DNA of 64,000 nucleotides from an uncultured Clostridia bacterium (GTDB taxonomy: Bacteria; Bacillota; Clostridia; TANB77; CAG-508). The stretch's first letter is position 1; the number at the start of each line of letters is the position of its first letter. The stretch lies in assembly GCA_948777935.1 (NCBI GenBank), contig CAQDYY010000004.1, positions 107,724 through 171,723 of the forward strand, read 5' to 3'. The notes under the pieces are model-generated. The model saw only the letters and a list, made by a program, of their open reading frames with translations. It was not told the DNA's origin and made no database searches. Both the position numbers and the translations under genes were made by a program. This document shows, piece after piece, positions 17,096 to 25,975 of this stretch.

Positions 17096-17359
17096 TTATT
17101 TTACAATTGCTTTTTTTGTAATTTCCACAACTCTCCATCTTTTATCTTTTGAAAGTGGACGTGTTTCCATTACTTTTACTTCGTCTCCTACTCCACAAGC
17201 ATTTTCTTCGTCATGAGCTTTTAATTTATAAGTTTTCTTCATAATTTTAGAATAAACATCATGTTTTACATTTGTTTTAACAGCTACTACAACAGTTTTA
17301 TCCATTTTATTTGATACAACTGTACCAACCATTACTTTACGAAGATTTCTTTCTTCCAT
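17096..17359 (-). CDS. rpsQ: 30S ribosomal protein S17
   Basis: The 87-aa OB-fold protein has RKVMVGTVVSNKMDKTVVV and GDEVKVMETRPLSKDKRWRV, the S17 core. It primes 30S assembly. It follows rpmC after a short spacer of ATTAGAAATTAGA-like repeats. Confidence 0.98.
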   Translation of the reverse strand: MEERNLRKVMVGTVVSNKMDKTVVVAVKTNVKHDVYSKIMKKTYKLKAHDEENACGVGDEVKVMETRPLSKDKRWRVVEITKKAIVK

Positions 17360-17449
17360 ATTTTTTCTCCTTTCTTCAAAGTTCGGGCGATTACTAATCG
17401 CCCCTACTCAGGGATATCTTTCTAATCTCTAAATTCTATTTTCTAATTT

Positions 17450-17644
17450 CTAATTAGCTAATTCTCTTTTTCTTAGTACTGTTTTGATTCTTGCAATGTC
17501 TCTTCTAACTTCTTTTATTTTTAATGGATTATCTAGTCCATGTGTTGCATGACTAAATCTCAATTTAAATAATTCAGTTTTTAACTCACTTAACTCTTTT
17601 TCTAGTTCTGGTGAAGACATTTCATTTATTTTATTTATCTTCAT
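17450..17644 (-). CDS. rpmC: 50S ribosomal protein L29
   Basis: The 64-aa two-helix protein has SSPELEKELSELKTELFKLRF and IKEVRRDIARIKTVLRKRE, the L29 signature near the tunnel exit. ATG 17644 lies 14 nt inside the end of rplP, with a GGTGGTGA site in rplP, so translation is coupled. Confidence 0.95.
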   Translation of the reverse strand: MKINKINEMSSPELEKELSELKTELFKLRFSHATHGLDNPLKIKEVRRDIARIKTVLRKRELAN

Positions 17645-18077
17645 CAATATCACCACCTATATTCACATTTTCTTTTCTTACAAATTTTGTTTTTATTGGT
17701 AGTTTGTTTGCTGCAAGTCTCATAGCTTCTTTTGCTAGGTCTTCTGTTACTCCTGAAATTTCAAATAATACTCTTCCTGGCTTTACAACAGCTACCCAAT
17801 ATTCTGGAGCTCCTTTACCTTTACCCATACGAGTTTCAGCAGGTTTCTTTGTTACTGGTTTGTCTGGGAATATTTTAATCCAAACTTGACCACCTCTTTT
17901 TATATGACGAGTCATAGCAATACGGGCTGCTTCTATTTGGTTTGTAGTAATCCAAGCAGCTTCTGTTGCTTGTAAACCATATTCTCCGTCAGATACAAAG
18001 TTACCTCTTGTAGCACATCCTCTATTTCTACCTTTTTGTTGTTTTCTATATTTTGTTCTTTTTGGTATTAATGGCAT
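17631..18077 (-). CDS. rplP: 50S ribosomal protein L16
   Basis: The 148-aa protein MPLIPKRTKYRKQQKGR to AANKLPIKTKFV is a standard L16, placed near the A site and peptidyl-transferase centre. Its ATG overlaps the rpsC stop (TAATG), so the pair is coupled. A CGG triplet in GAC GGA is out of frame. Confidence 0.98.
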   Translation of the reverse strand: MPLIPKRTKYRKQQKGRNRGCATRGNFVSDGEYGLQATEAAWITTNQIEAARIAMTRHIKRGGQVWIKIFPDKPVTKKPAETRMGKGKGAPEYWVAVVKPGRVLFEISGVTEDLAKEAMRLAANKLPIKTKFVRKENVNIGGDIDEDK

Positions 18078-18739
18078 TATGCTTCTCCTCCTTCCACTTT
18101 CTCTTTCTTAGTTGGAAGAATTTCACCTTTATAAATCCAAACTTTAACACCTATTTTTCCATATGTTGTATTTGCTTCATAAAATCCATAATCAATATCT
18201 GCTCTTAATGTTTGAAGTGGAATAGTTCCTTCTTTGTAAAATTCTGTTCTTGCCATATCTGCTCCACCTAATCTTCCAGATACTGATGTTTTAATACCTA
18301 ATGCTCCTGCTTTCATTGTTTTTTGCATGCATTGTTTCATTGCACGTCTAAATGAAATTCTTCTTTCTAGTTGAGCACAGATATTTTCTGCTACTAACTG
18401 AGCATCTGTATCGATGTCTTTAACCTCAACTATATTTAAATTGACTTCTTTTCCAATCATTTTTTGTAAATCATTTTTTAAGCTTTCTGCTAATTGTCCA
18501 CCTTTTCCTATTACTAGTCCAGGTTTTGCAGTATATACATTTACTTTAACAAATTTAGCCGTTCTTTCAATTTCTATTTTTGAAATACCACTAATAAATA
18601 ATTTCTTTTTAACATATTCACGGATTTTGTGGTCTTCTACTAGATAATCACTATAATTTTTCTTATCAGCATACCATTTTGAGTTCCAATCTTTAATTAC
18701 TCCTACTCTTAATCCATGTGGATGCATTTTTTGTCCCAT
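18077..18739 (-). CDS. rpsC: 30S ribosomal protein S3
   Basis: S3 lines the mRNA entry channel. The 220-aa chain has MGQKMHPHGLRVGVIKDWNS, the KH motif VIGKGGQLAESL and the C-terminal ADIDYGFYEANTTYGKIGVK. Normal length, between rplV and rplP. Confidence 0.98.
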   Translation of the reverse strand: MGQKMHPHGLRVGVIKDWNSKWYADKKNYSDYLVEDHKIREYVKKKLFISGISKIEIERTAKFVKVNVYTAKPGLVIGKGGQLAESLKNDLQKMIGKEVNLNIVEVKDIDTDAQLVAENICAQLERRISFRRAMKQCMQKTMKAGALGIKTSVSGRLGGADMARTEFYKEGTIPLQTLRADIDYGFYEANTTYGKIGVKVWIYKGEILPTKKEKVEGGEA

Positions 18740-18765
18740 GCTAAAAATCCTCCTTTCTTAACCCT

Positions 18766-19125
18766 CTATACTCTTTCTTTCAATACGATTGTAATATGAC
18801 TGGTTCTTTTTCTTATTCTAACAGCAGAACCTTTTGCTGCTGGTCTTATTCTTTTTAGAGTAGGACCTTGGTTTGCATATATTTTATCAATATATAATTT
18901 TCTACTATCCATACCATGGTTGTTTTCAGCATTTGCAATTGCAGATTTTAATAGTTTTTCTATAATTTCTGAAGAAGCTTTTGGTGTAAATTTAACAATT
19001 GCTAAAGCTTCATCTACATTTTTGCCACGAATTAAATCTGCTACAATTTTAACTTTTCTTGCAGAAATTCTAGCATATTTTAATGTAGCTTCAGCTGTTT
19101 TTACTTCGTTTGCCATTTCTTCCAC
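18766..19125 (-). CDS. rplV: 50S ribosomal protein L22
   Basis: L22 lines the exit tunnel. The 119-aa form has ARISARKVKIVADLIRGKNV and RIRPAAKGSAVRIRKRTSHI. The GTG at 19125 is preferred because GGAGGG lies 7 nt upstream; the ATG three codons later (MANEVKT) is an alternative that would be too far from it. Confidence 0.95.
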   Translation of the reverse strand: MEEMANEVKTAEATLKYARISARKVKIVADLIRGKNVDEALAIVKFTPKASSEIIEKLLKSAIANAENNHGMDSRKLYIDKIYANQGPTLKRIRPAAKGSAVRIRKRTSHITIVLKERV

Positions 19126-19214
19126 TTAGATTCCCTCCATTTCTTACCTAGTAAGTTAGTTTGTTAAGGTTAGCATTATTCTAACTTCTAATGTACTAAC
19201 TTCTAATTTCTAAT

Positions 19215-19496
19215 TTATTTTTTAATTGTAGATGCTTTTTCTCCTGCATGACCTTTAAATGTTCTTGTAGGTGCAAATTCACCTAATTTATGTCCAATCA
19301 TTTCTTCTGTTACGTAGATTGGAACATGCTTTCTTCCATCATGAACAGCAATTGTATGTCCAACAAATTGTGGATATATTGTAGATGCTCTTGACCATGT
19401 TTTCAAAACTTCTTTTTTTCCAGTTTCATTCATTGCTTCTACTCTTTTTAAAAGTTCAGGTGCAACAAATGGCTTTTTCTTGCTTGATCTTGACAT
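19215..19496 (-). CDS. rpsS: 30S ribosomal protein S19
   Basis: The 93-aa protein MSRSSKKKPFVAPELLKRV to LGEFAPTRTFKGHAGEK is S19, partner of S13 in the 30S head. Good spacing to rplB and normal length. Confidence 0.98.
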   Translation of the reverse strand: MSRSSKKKPFVAPELLKRVEAMNETGKKEVLKTWSRASTIYPQFVGHTIAVHDGRKHVPIYVTEEMIGHKLGEFAPTRTFKGHAGEKASTIKK

Positions 19497-19583
19497 TAAT
19501 TTTTCCTCCTTCTTTTATAAGGTAGTTAACCTCTCTTAATTTGGTTAACGAAAATATTCCGTAACTCACTACGTTTTAAATGA

Positions 19584-20411
19584 TTATTTTCTTCTCTTAA
19601 CAATAAATTTGTTAGAAAGTTTATTTTTCTTTCTTGTTTTATATCCAAGTGCTGGTTTACCCCAAGGAGTAAGTGGTCCTGGACGTCCAACTGGTGCTCT
19701 TCCTTCACCACCACCATGAGGGTGATCTACTGGGTTCATAACAGAACCTCTAACAGTAGGGCGAATTCCCATATGTCTTGTTCTTCCAGCTTTACCAAGT
19801 TTTACATTTTCATGATCTGTATTTCCAATTGTTCCAATTGTAGCTCTACATCTTGTCATAACTAATCTCATTTCTCCAGAAGGTAATCTTACATGAGCAT
19901 ATTTTCCTTCTTTTGCCATAAGTTGTGCACTTTGGCCTGCACTTCTTACCATTTTTCCACCTTGACCTGGATTTAATTCGATATTGTGGATTAATGTACC
20001 TACTGGTATGCTTTCTATTGGCATACAGTTTCCTGGCTTAATATCCCCTTTTGCTCCTGATACTATTTTATCTCCATCTGTTAATCCTACTGGAGCTAAA
20101 ATGTATCTTTTTTCTCCATCTTCATATTCTACTAATGCGATATTTGCACTTCTGTTTGGATCATATTCTATCCCAATAACAGTTGCTACCATATCATCTT
20201 TGTTACGTTTAAAATCAATTATTCTATATTTTTGTCTATTTCCTCCACCTTGATGACGAACTGTAATTCTACCATATGAGTTTCTTCCTGCTTTTTCTTT
20301 CTTTTTTGCAAGTAAAGATTTTTCAGGTGTCTTTTTTGTAATTTCTTCATATGTAGAAACTGTCATGTTTCTTCTTGATGGGGTGTAGGCTCCGAAATGT
20401 TTCATTCCCAT
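19584..20411 (-). CDS. rplB: 50S ribosomal protein L2
   Basis: L2 is needed for subunit joining and peptidyl transfer. The 275-aa chain has the RNA-binding core and the conserved histidine loop MNPVDHPHGGGEGRAPVG. The start MGMKHFGAYTPSRRNMT follows AAAGGA. A 350-bp non-coding spacer separates it from rplW, which is unusual for this operon. Confidence 0.98.
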   Translation of the reverse strand: MGMKHFGAYTPSRRNMTVSTYEEITKKTPEKSLLAKKKEKAGRNSYGRITVRHQGGGNRQKYRIIDFKRNKDDMVATVIGIEYDPNRSANIALVEYEDGEKRYILAPVGLTDGDKIVSGAKGDIKPGNCMPIESIPVGTLIHNIELNPGQGGKMVRSAGQSAQLMAKEGKYAHVRLPSGEMRLVMTRCRATIGTIGNTDHENVKLGKAGRTRHMGIRPTVRGSVMNPVDHPHGGGEGRAPVGRPGPLTPWGKPALGYKTRKKNKLSNKFIVKRRK

Positions 20412-20761
20412 TTTCTTTTTCCTTTCTCGGATTTATGAAAAACTTCGTCTTACGTTGTCAAACTTCGCTTCAAAATTCCTCGACGTACACATGTACGCCT
20501 GCGGATTTCTTGCTTGTTTTCCTAGTAATACTCGTTTTTGCTAAATCCTCTTACTTTTATATTTGTGGATTTTTTCCTGCTCCACATAGCAGATATTCTT
20601 TATTATCCGAGTTATTTCTCGATATTTATTTTATTTTGCTTTGCTTAGGAATTAGAAGCGAGTATAACTAGGCAACCGATTTTTAAATTTTTGAGGCGTG
20701 CTTGTGCACGTTGATAAAATTTAAAATGAAGGTTAACGAAGTTAGACGAAGCTTATAATTT
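20412..20761 (-). repeat. 350-bp hairpin-rich spacer between rplW and rplB
   Basis: No gene is visible. The RNA would form nested stems: TTTTAAATTTT with AAAATTTAAAA around CGTGC/GCACG; CCTAGTTATACTCG with CGAGTATTACTAGG; ATCGAG with CTCGGAT; and a GTACATGTGTAC palindrome. AAGCTTCGTC-like segments recur at both ends. It looks like one or two inserted hairpin elements in the S10 operon. Confidence 0.55.
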
Positions 20762-21109
20762 CTAAGCGCCCATAAACTCCTCAATTGAGTCCTTATACTT
20801 TTTAGAAATTTTAGTTTCTTTTCCACCTTTTGCTAAATATTTTTTATCCTCTGGATTTGTGTCAATTGTAACAATCGCTTTTTTCCAGTCTGGTGTTTTT
20901 CCTGTATGAGCTCCTACTCTTTTTTCTTTACCTTTAACAGTAATTGTATTTACATTTATAACTTTTACTTCAAAAAGTGCTTCTACTGCTCTTGCAATAT
21001 CTACTTTTGTAGCTTTTTTGTTTACTTTAAAGGTATACTTTCCATCTTGTAATCCGTCATTACTTTTTTCAGTAATTATTGGTTTTATAATAATATCTTC
21101 TGGTCTCAT
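20762..21109 (-). CDS. rplW: 50S ribosomal protein L23
   Basis: L23 sits at the tunnel exit and docks SRP and trigger factor. The 115-aa protein has IIKPIITEKSNDGLQDGKYTF and VEALFEVKVINVNT. It is slightly longer than usual through a lysine-rich C-terminal tail. One base separates it from rplD. Confidence 0.97.
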   Translation of the reverse strand: MRPEDIIIKPIITEKSNDGLQDGKYTFKVNKKATKVDIARAVEALFEVKVINVNTITVKGKEKRVGAHTGKTPDWKKAIVTIDTNPEDKKYLAKGGKETKISKKYKDSIEEFMGA

Positions 21110-21110
21110 T

Positions 21111-21734
21111 TTAAGCGTACACCTCCTCTAATTTTTTAACAGCATCTAGAGTCATTACAAGGTTTTTGTATTTTAATAAATCATATACATTTATTGTATT
21201 TACTAAACTTGTTTTTACTCCTTCTATATTTCTTGCTGATTTTTGTACGTTTTCATTTTTTTCTGGTATTACGATTAATGTTTTTCCTTCTACTTTTAGG
21301 TTTGTTAATGCATTAACCATATTTTTTGTTTTGATTTCTTTTAAAGGTAAGCTATCTACAACTACTAATTCATTTTCTAATACTTTAGAGCTTAGAACTG
21401 AACGAATTGCTAATCTTCTTTCCTTTTTATTTACTCTATATTTGAATGAACGTGGTCTTGGTCCTAATGCAATACCACCACCTACCCAATGAGGTGCACG
21501 TATACTACCTTGTCTTGCACGTCCTGTTCCTTTTTGTCTCCAAGGTTTTTTACCACCACCAGATACTTCTGCTCTTGTTTTGGTGCTTTTTGTACCTTGT
21601 CTTTGATTAGCTAAGTAATTTACAACTACACTATGTACTATAGCTTCATTTGGCTCAATACCAAAGATTTCTTCTTTTAATTCTACATCACTAACCTTTT
21701 TACCTTCTATATTATATACATCTATTTTAGGCAT
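21111..21734 (-). CDS. rplD: 50S ribosomal protein L4
   Basis: The 207-aa protein keeps the tunnel loop RQGTKSTKTRAEVSGGGKKP and WRQKGTGRARQGSIRAP. L4 often also represses the S10 operon through its leader, which matters here because a structured leader precedes rpsJ. Confidence 0.97.
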   Translation of the reverse strand: MPKIDVYNIEGKKVSDVELKEEIFGIEPNEAIVHSVVVNYLANQRQGTKSTKTRAEVSGGGKKPWRQKGTGRARQGSIRAPHWVGGGIALGPRPRSFKYRVNKKERRLAIRSVLSSKVLENELVVVDSLPLKEIKTKNMVNALTNLKVEGKTLIVIPEKNENVQKSARNIEGVKTSLVNTINVYDLLKYKNLVMTLDAVKKLEEVYA

Positions 21735-21753
21735 TTATTTTTCCTCCTTCCTT

Positions 21754-22383
21754 CTATTTCGCAGCTTTAACAGTTGCTCTTAATTTTAGTAATGAACCTT
21801 TTGCTCCTGGTACACTACCTTTTACTAAGATTACATTTTTATCTAAATCTACTCTTACAACATCTAGGTTTTGTATTGTTACTGTTTGTACTCCCATATG
21901 CCCTGGAAGTTTTTTACCTTTAAATACTCTACCTGGTGTTGATGTTGGTCCCATTGAACCTGGTCTTCTATGGTACATAGAACCATGTCCCATTGGTCCT
22001 CTTGATTGTCCATGACGTTTAATAACACCTTGGAATCCTTTTCCTTTTGTTGTTCCTTGAACATCTATTTTTTCTCCAGCTGTAAACACATCTGCTTTAA
22101 CTTCATCTCCAACTTTTACATCTATAGAATCTACTCTAAATTCTCTTAAATATTTTTTGTTTGAGATTCCTGCTTTTGCAAAATGTCCTTTTTCTGGTTT
22201 GTTCATATGTTTTTCTTTTACTTCACCAAAACCTAATTGTACACTATTGTATCCATCAGTTTCAGTTGTTTTTACTTGTGCTACTACACAAGGTCCTGCT
22301 TGAATCGCTGTTACTGGAATAACAGTTCCTTTTTCATCAAATATTTGTGTCATCCCAATTTTCTTTCCAATAATTGCTTTCAT
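21754..22383 (-). CDS. rplC: 50S ribosomal protein L3
   Basis: The 209-aa chain has MKAIIGKKIGMTQIFDEKGT, GTTKGKGFQGVIKRHGQSRG and GSMGPTSTPGRVFKGKKLPG, all L3 hallmarks. L3 starts 50S assembly. An R1 repeat lies between it and rpsJ. Confidence 0.98.
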   Translation of the reverse strand: MKAIIGKKIGMTQIFDEKGTVIPVTAIQAGPCVVAQVKTTETDGYNSVQLGFGEVKEKHMNKPEKGHFAKAGISNKKYLREFRVDSIDVKVGDEVKADVFTAGEKIDVQGTTKGKGFQGVIKRHGQSRGPMGHGSMYHRRPGSMGPTSTPGRVFKGKKLPGHMGVQTVTIQNLDVVRVDLDKNVILVKGSVPGAKGSLLKLRATVKAAK

Positions 22384-22432
22384 TTAAATTTTCCTCCTAA
22401 CTATTGGCTAACTTTTGTTAGCATGGTTTTAT

Positions 22433-22482
22433 GGGCACAGTGGTGTCTGTCTTTTTAGGATTCCCGCAAACGGTGCCCCTAC
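22433..22482. repeat. Dispersed hairpin repeat, family R1
   Basis: GGGCACAGTGGTGTC to GGTGCCCCTAC in the rpsJ-rplC spacer; the internal segment reads CTGTCTTTTTAGG instead of the more common CATGTCCTACG. Confidence 0.8.
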
Positions 22483-22501
22483 ATTGCGGTATTTTTACAG
22501 A

Positions 22502-22831
22502 CTATAGTTTTATTTCTATTTCAACACCAGCTGGTAATTCTAATTTCATTAAAGTATCAACTGTTTTTTGTGTTGGGTAAAGAATGTCTATAACTCTTTT
22601 ATGTGTTCTCATTTCAAATTGTTCTCTTGAATCTTTGTATTTATGAGGACAACGTAAAATTGTTACAACTTCTTTTTGTGTAGGTAGTGGAATAGGACCT
22701 GAAACTTTAGCTCCTGTTCTTTTAGCAGTATCTACTATCTTTTCAGCAGACTGATCTAAAACAACGTGATCATAAGCTTTTAATCTTATTCTAATTTTTT
22801 CGCTTCCTACTACTTGATTTGTTGTTGCCAT
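22502..22831 (-). CDS. rpsJ: 30S ribosomal protein S10
   Basis: S10 (NusE) works in the 30S head and in antitermination. The core KIRIRLKAYDHVVLDQSAEKIV is clear. ATG 22831 follows AAGGAGGG and gives 109 aa, with a short extra N terminus (ATTNQVVGSE) compared with the usual 102 aa. It is the first gene of the cluster. Confidence 0.97.
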   Translation of the reverse strand: MATTNQVVGSEKIRIRLKAYDHVVLDQSAEKIVDTAKRTGAKVSGPIPLPTQKEVVTILRCPHKYKDSREQFEMRTHKRVIDILYPTQKTVDTLMKLELPAGVEIEIKL

Positions 22832-23050
22832 AAGTATTTCCCTCCTTAAAATATAAATGTACCTTGGCAAGTTTTAAACGCACCCTGGTGTTTCTTTTAT
22901 CACCATATAAAAACCCAAGTTTCCGCATGACTTTCTTGGGATAAGTGCACATCTTACCGCCCGGTCAAAGCCAAGACATACTCCATGGAAGTTCCCTCCA
23001 TCCGTAAGAACGAATGTAGCCACATTCCACTTCATCGCAAATCTACATGC
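22832..23050 (-). promoter_or_regulatory. Structured leader of the S10 operon
   Basis: About 210 nt lie between the probable transcript start (near 23050) and rpsJ. They are less AT-rich than their surroundings and fold locally: GAATGTGGCTACATTC and a CCCAAG / CTTGGG stem with a 15-nt loop. In other bacteria L4 or another r-protein controls this operon through the leader; here that is inference. An open frame crosses the region but starts upstream of the promoter, so it is not taken as a gene. Confidence 0.6.
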
Positions 23051-23056
23051 TGAAAT

Positions 23057-23085
23057 ATTATATAACGCTTTTTTCCGTATGTCAA
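23057..23085 (-). promoter_or_regulatory. Consensus promoter of the S10 operon
   Basis: On the minus strand TTGACA (23085-23080) and TATAAT (23062-23057) are both perfect and 17 nt apart, the strongest sigma-A promoter seen in the window. It faces the promoter of the plus-strand cassette at 23131-23159. Confidence 0.9.
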
Positions 23086-23130
23086 TACATATTGTCATTT
23101 TTTTGTAAAATTTTGAATTTGGGCTAAAAT

Positions 23131-23159
23131 TTGCTTTTTATGTAAATATATTGTATAAT
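23131..23159 (+). promoter_or_regulatory. Promoter of the 23.2-kb cassette
   Basis: TTGCTT (23131-23136) and TATAAT (23154-23159) with a 17-nt spacer, divergent from the S10 promoter. Confidence 0.7.
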
Positions 23160-23193
23160 AGAATATATAAAACCAAGAAAGGAACATATACTT

Positions 23194-23505
23194 ATGAAAG
23201 ACTACTTTTACTTCCCCATTCGGGAATTCACTTCTTCAACAGAAAAAGCTGTAAGAGAAATTAATCGGTTAGCTAGCGACACAAGAAAAAGCTTTTGCTT
23301 AACTTTTGATGAAGCCTCACCAGAAAGAATTCGTATACAGTCTTGCAAAGGCCGAATAGGAAGAGCTTCATTTTGGCTAATAGAACGAACTTCTCGTATT
23401 GAGGAGCAAGTTGCTTGCTTTAATGAGTTACTAAGCAAAAACCCTATTGTGTTAGCCGTTGCTATTGAAGATACTGTCTGTATAACTGTTGTAACAGAAG
23501 ATTAA
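23194..23505 (+). CDS. Unrecognised 103-aa protein with in-frame CGG
   Basis: ATG 23194 has an AAAGGAA site and a dedicated promoter and terminator. The product is soluble and mixed alpha/beta in appearance (SFCLTFDEASPERIRI, PIVLAVAIEDTVCITVV). No family is recognised. Codon use is unlike the neighbours (CCC, GGC, AGC, TGC frequent), and two CGG codons stand in frame (codons 10 and 25). A +1 shift at the first would hit TAA after about 11 codons. Either CGG is read as Arg here, or the gene is a recent arrival that is not fully expressed. Confidence 0.55.
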   Translation: MKDYFYFPIREFTSSTEKAVREINRLASDTRKSFCLTFDEASPERIRIQSCKGRIGRASFWLIERTSRIEEQVACFNELLSKNPIVLAVAIEDTVCITVVTED

Positions 23506-23507
23506 CG

Positions 23508-23550
23508 AAACACAGGTGCTCAATTTTTTTATTGGGTACCTGTGTTTTTC
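23508..23550 (+). terminator. Terminator of the 23.2-kb cassette
   Basis: ACACAGGT pairs with ACCTGTGT, with inner CTCAAT/ATTGGG pairing, followed by TTTTTC. Confidence 0.85.
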
Positions 23551-23610
23551 TATTGATATTTTTTTGTTTTCTTCATATAATAATATCACAAAGAAAAAAG
23601 GAGAAATTTT

Positions 23611-24993
23611 ATGTTTGATGAACAAATTGATTTATTGAAAGATGAAATTATTAATTCTACATGTGAATTAATAAAAATCCCTAGTGTATTATCCCCTAGC
23701 AAAAATCCTAAAATGCCTTTTGGTGAGGATTGCAATAAAGCATTAGAACATATTTTGGATTTAGGAAATAAATTAGGTTTTCGTACAAAAAATATTGATG
23801 GATATTGTGGATATATTGAGTTTGGCGAAGGTGAAGAAATGATTGGAATTATTGGGCATTTAGATGTTGTTCCAGAAGGCGAAAACTGGACATATCCCCC
23901 ATTTAGTGCTCATATTGCAGATGGTAACATTTACGGACGTGGTGCAATTGATGATAAAGGTCCTGTTATTGCAAGTTTGTATGCTATGAAAGTTGTAATG
24001 GATACTGTCAAATTAAATAAAAGAGTTCGTCTTATTTTAGGCTTAAATGAAGAAAATGATTGGAAATGTATTGAACATTATAAAAAAACAGAAGAAACTC
24101 CTTCTTTTGGTTTTAGCCCTGATGCTGATTTTCCATGCATTTATGCTGAAAAAGGACTGTTAAGTGCTTATATATCTTGCCCAATAAAAGAAGAAAAGAT
24201 AACTATTACTAATATAGATTGTAATAATAATGCAATAAATGTAGTACCAAAGTATTGTAAAATTGTATTGTCCATAGATAATTCTATTTCAAACTGTATT
24301 AACAATTTAAAAGAAATTATAGATAAATACGGTTTTGACATAGATGTAACACAAGAAAATGATAACACCATATTAACTTCTTGTGGTATTAGTGCACATG
24401 CTGCGCATCCAGACTTAGGTAAAAATGCAATTTCACAAGTTTTAGTAGTATTACATGAATTGTTCGAAATGTACTCTATTAACAATGAATTAATTGCTTA
24501 TTTTTATAAGATGATTGGATTAGAATATAATGGAAAGAGTTTAGGAATTGATTTTAAAGATGAATCTGGTCCACTTACTTTAAATGTTGCACAATTTAAT
24601 TTAGAAAATTCTAATTTAGTTATTGGTATGAATTTAAGAATTCCAATTCATACAAGCATTGATACAATTAAGCAAAAGCTAAGTAATAGTCTTCCTAAAG
24701 AGATTAAAATTAGTTTTTCTGGTGAGAAAGAGCCTTTATATGTTTCAAAGGAAAGTCTAATAATCAAAACGCTTTGTAAAGTATTCCATGATACTACTGG
24801 TTTAGATGCTACTCCTATTGCTATTGGTGGTGCAACATATGCAAGAGCTTTTCCTAATTTTGTTTCATTCGGAGCAAATATGCCAGGTAATAAGGATATG
24901 TGCCATCAAATAGATGAATTTATATCTATAGATAATTTAATTTTGGGGGCTAAAATTTATGCAAATGCAATTTATGAATTAAGCAAAAACTAG
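23611..24993 (+). CDS. pepV: M20-family dipeptidase (PepV-like)
   Basis: The 460-aa protein has the PepV architecture: GHLDVVPEG (first metal site), YGRGAIDDKGP, the catalytic glutamate region GLNEENDWKC, and a late CHQIDEF histidine. PepV cleaves dipeptides in the cytoplasm with two zinc ions. AAAAGGAG lies 8 nt before ATG 23611. It is transcribed alone and ends in a hairpin. Three CGG triplets (TAC GGA, TAC GGT, TTC GGA) are out of frame. Confidence 0.93.
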   Translation: MFDEQIDLLKDEIINSTCELIKIPSVLSPSKNPKMPFGEDCNKALEHILDLGNKLGFRTKNIDGYCGYIEFGEGEEMIGIIGHLDVVPEGENWTYPPFSAHIADGNIYGRGAIDDKGPVIASLYAMKVVMDTVKLNKRVRLILGLNEENDWKCIEHYKKTEETPSFGFSPDADFPCIYAEKGLLSAYISCPIKEEKITITNIDCNNNAINVVPKYCKIVLSIDNSISNCINNLKEIIDKYGFDIDVTQENDNTILTSCGISAHAAHPDLGKNAISQVLVVLHELFEMYSINNELIAYFYKMIGLEYNGKSLGIDFKDESGPLTLNVAQFNLENSNLVIGMNLRIPIHTSIDTIKQKLSNSLPKEIKISFSGEKEPLYVSKESLIIKTLCKVFHDTTGLDATPIAIGGATYARAFPNFVSFGANMPGNKDMCHQIDEFISIDNLILGAKIYANAIYELSKN

Positions 24994-25014
24994 ATACTTA
25001 TTGTATCTAGTTTT
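24990..25014. terminator. Terminator between convergent genes
   Basis: CTAGATAC / GTATCTAG with a TTATT loop and TTTTC tail, overlapping the pepV stop codon. Confidence 0.8.
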
Positions 25015-25024
25015 CGCTTATATT

Positions 25025-25963
25025 TTAATCTAGTAGTTTTAATTCTATTTCGTCCATTTTGTATTTATTTGTTGTTTCATCTAGTTTAAATTCTACTAAT
25101 GTATTTGCTAGTGTTTCATTGTTTTGTCTTAAATCTGTTGAGAAGTATAGTTTTATTTGTGGAATTTCTATTTTATTTGTTACAATTGTTTTAAAACTTT
25201 CTGCCATATGTTTTTCATCTTCACAAATGAATATTAATTGTGGCATTGCACTAAAGCCAGAATCTCCTGGTACATAATTTGCATAAAAGTCTTGGTATAA
25301 TCTTACTTTTTCTACTAATTTCTTTTCCCATTCTTCTTCTCTTCTTATTACTTCAAATACAAATATAATAGATTTATTATTTTTTGTTAATTTTACACTA
25401 CCACCTGTTGCCTTAAACGTTTTTCCTAAAGTTTTTGCTGTAATTGTTGGTTTTACTGTGTATTCATCAAATGCTTTTACTTTTCTTAGATATGCAAGTA
25501 TAGTTTGGTTTCCTGATAATCTTTTTTTAATCATTGCAACTGGTTTTGTATTATCTGTTGGTTGCCATTTACATTCAATTTCTTTTGAAGTTAATAAGTA
25601 TTTTCCCATTTTTTCTAAGCTATATATACGATAAATACCTTTTCCCTCTTCTGAGCTAAAGTAATATCTTGATAAGATTTTTGATTTTACTAATTGCTCT
25701 AGTTTATTATTCAATTTGTCTTGTGAATTGTAATCTATTCCTTTCCAAGTTAAAATTTGACATAGTTGCCTTGATGTAATAAATTCAAATTCATTAACTA
25801 TCTCTAATACTTTAAAGTGTAAGTCATTAATGTGACCTATATTAATCTTGTGTACTATTTGATTCATAGATACATATCCATCTTTCCCATCAAATACTTT
25901 AATTTCACCTTGACGAATTGCGAATGGTGAATTTTTTGCTTCAATTTGGTTATCTTCAACCAT
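25025..25963 (-). CDS. Unknown 312-aa protein with a winged-helix-like region
   Basis: No family is named with confidence. Residues 45-125 (LHFKVLEIVNEFEFITSRQL, then VKSKILSRYYF and GIYRIYSLEKMGKYLL) look like a winged helix of the replication-relaxation or PadR-like type. The second half has IIFVFEVIRREEEWEKKL and PQLIFICEDEKHMAESF, like a nuclease or sensor fold with an E-x-x-R. It is 12 bp downstream of an S1-domain gene with a good GGAGGG site, so the two form an operon. Intact, with no CGG. Confidence 0.55.
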   Translation of the reverse strand: MVEDNQIEAKNSPFAIRQGEIKVFDGKDGYVSMNQIVHKINIGHINDLHFKVLEIVNEFEFITSRQLCQILTWKGIDYNSQDKLNNKLEQLVKSKILSRYYFSSEEGKGIYRIYSLEKMGKYLLTSKEIECKWQPTDNTKPVAMIKKRLSGNQTILAYLRKVKAFDEYTVKPTITAKTLGKTFKATGGSVKLTKNNKSIIFVFEVIRREEEWEKKLVEKVRLYQDFYANYVPGDSGFSAMPQLIFICEDEKHMAESFKTIVTNKIEIPQIKLYFSTDLRQNNETLANTLVEFKLDETTNKYKMDEIELKLLD

Positions 25964-25975
25964 ATTAAATCCCTC

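Noticed and set aside
19526..19717. A small open frame overlapping the end of rplB
   Set aside because: It is a shifted reading of rplB codons with no ribosome site.
22874..23098. A 74-codon open frame upstream of rpsJ on the minus strand
   Set aside because: Its start lies upstream of the perfect -35 box, it has no ribosome site and it holds in-frame CGG. The region is better explained as promoter and structured leader.
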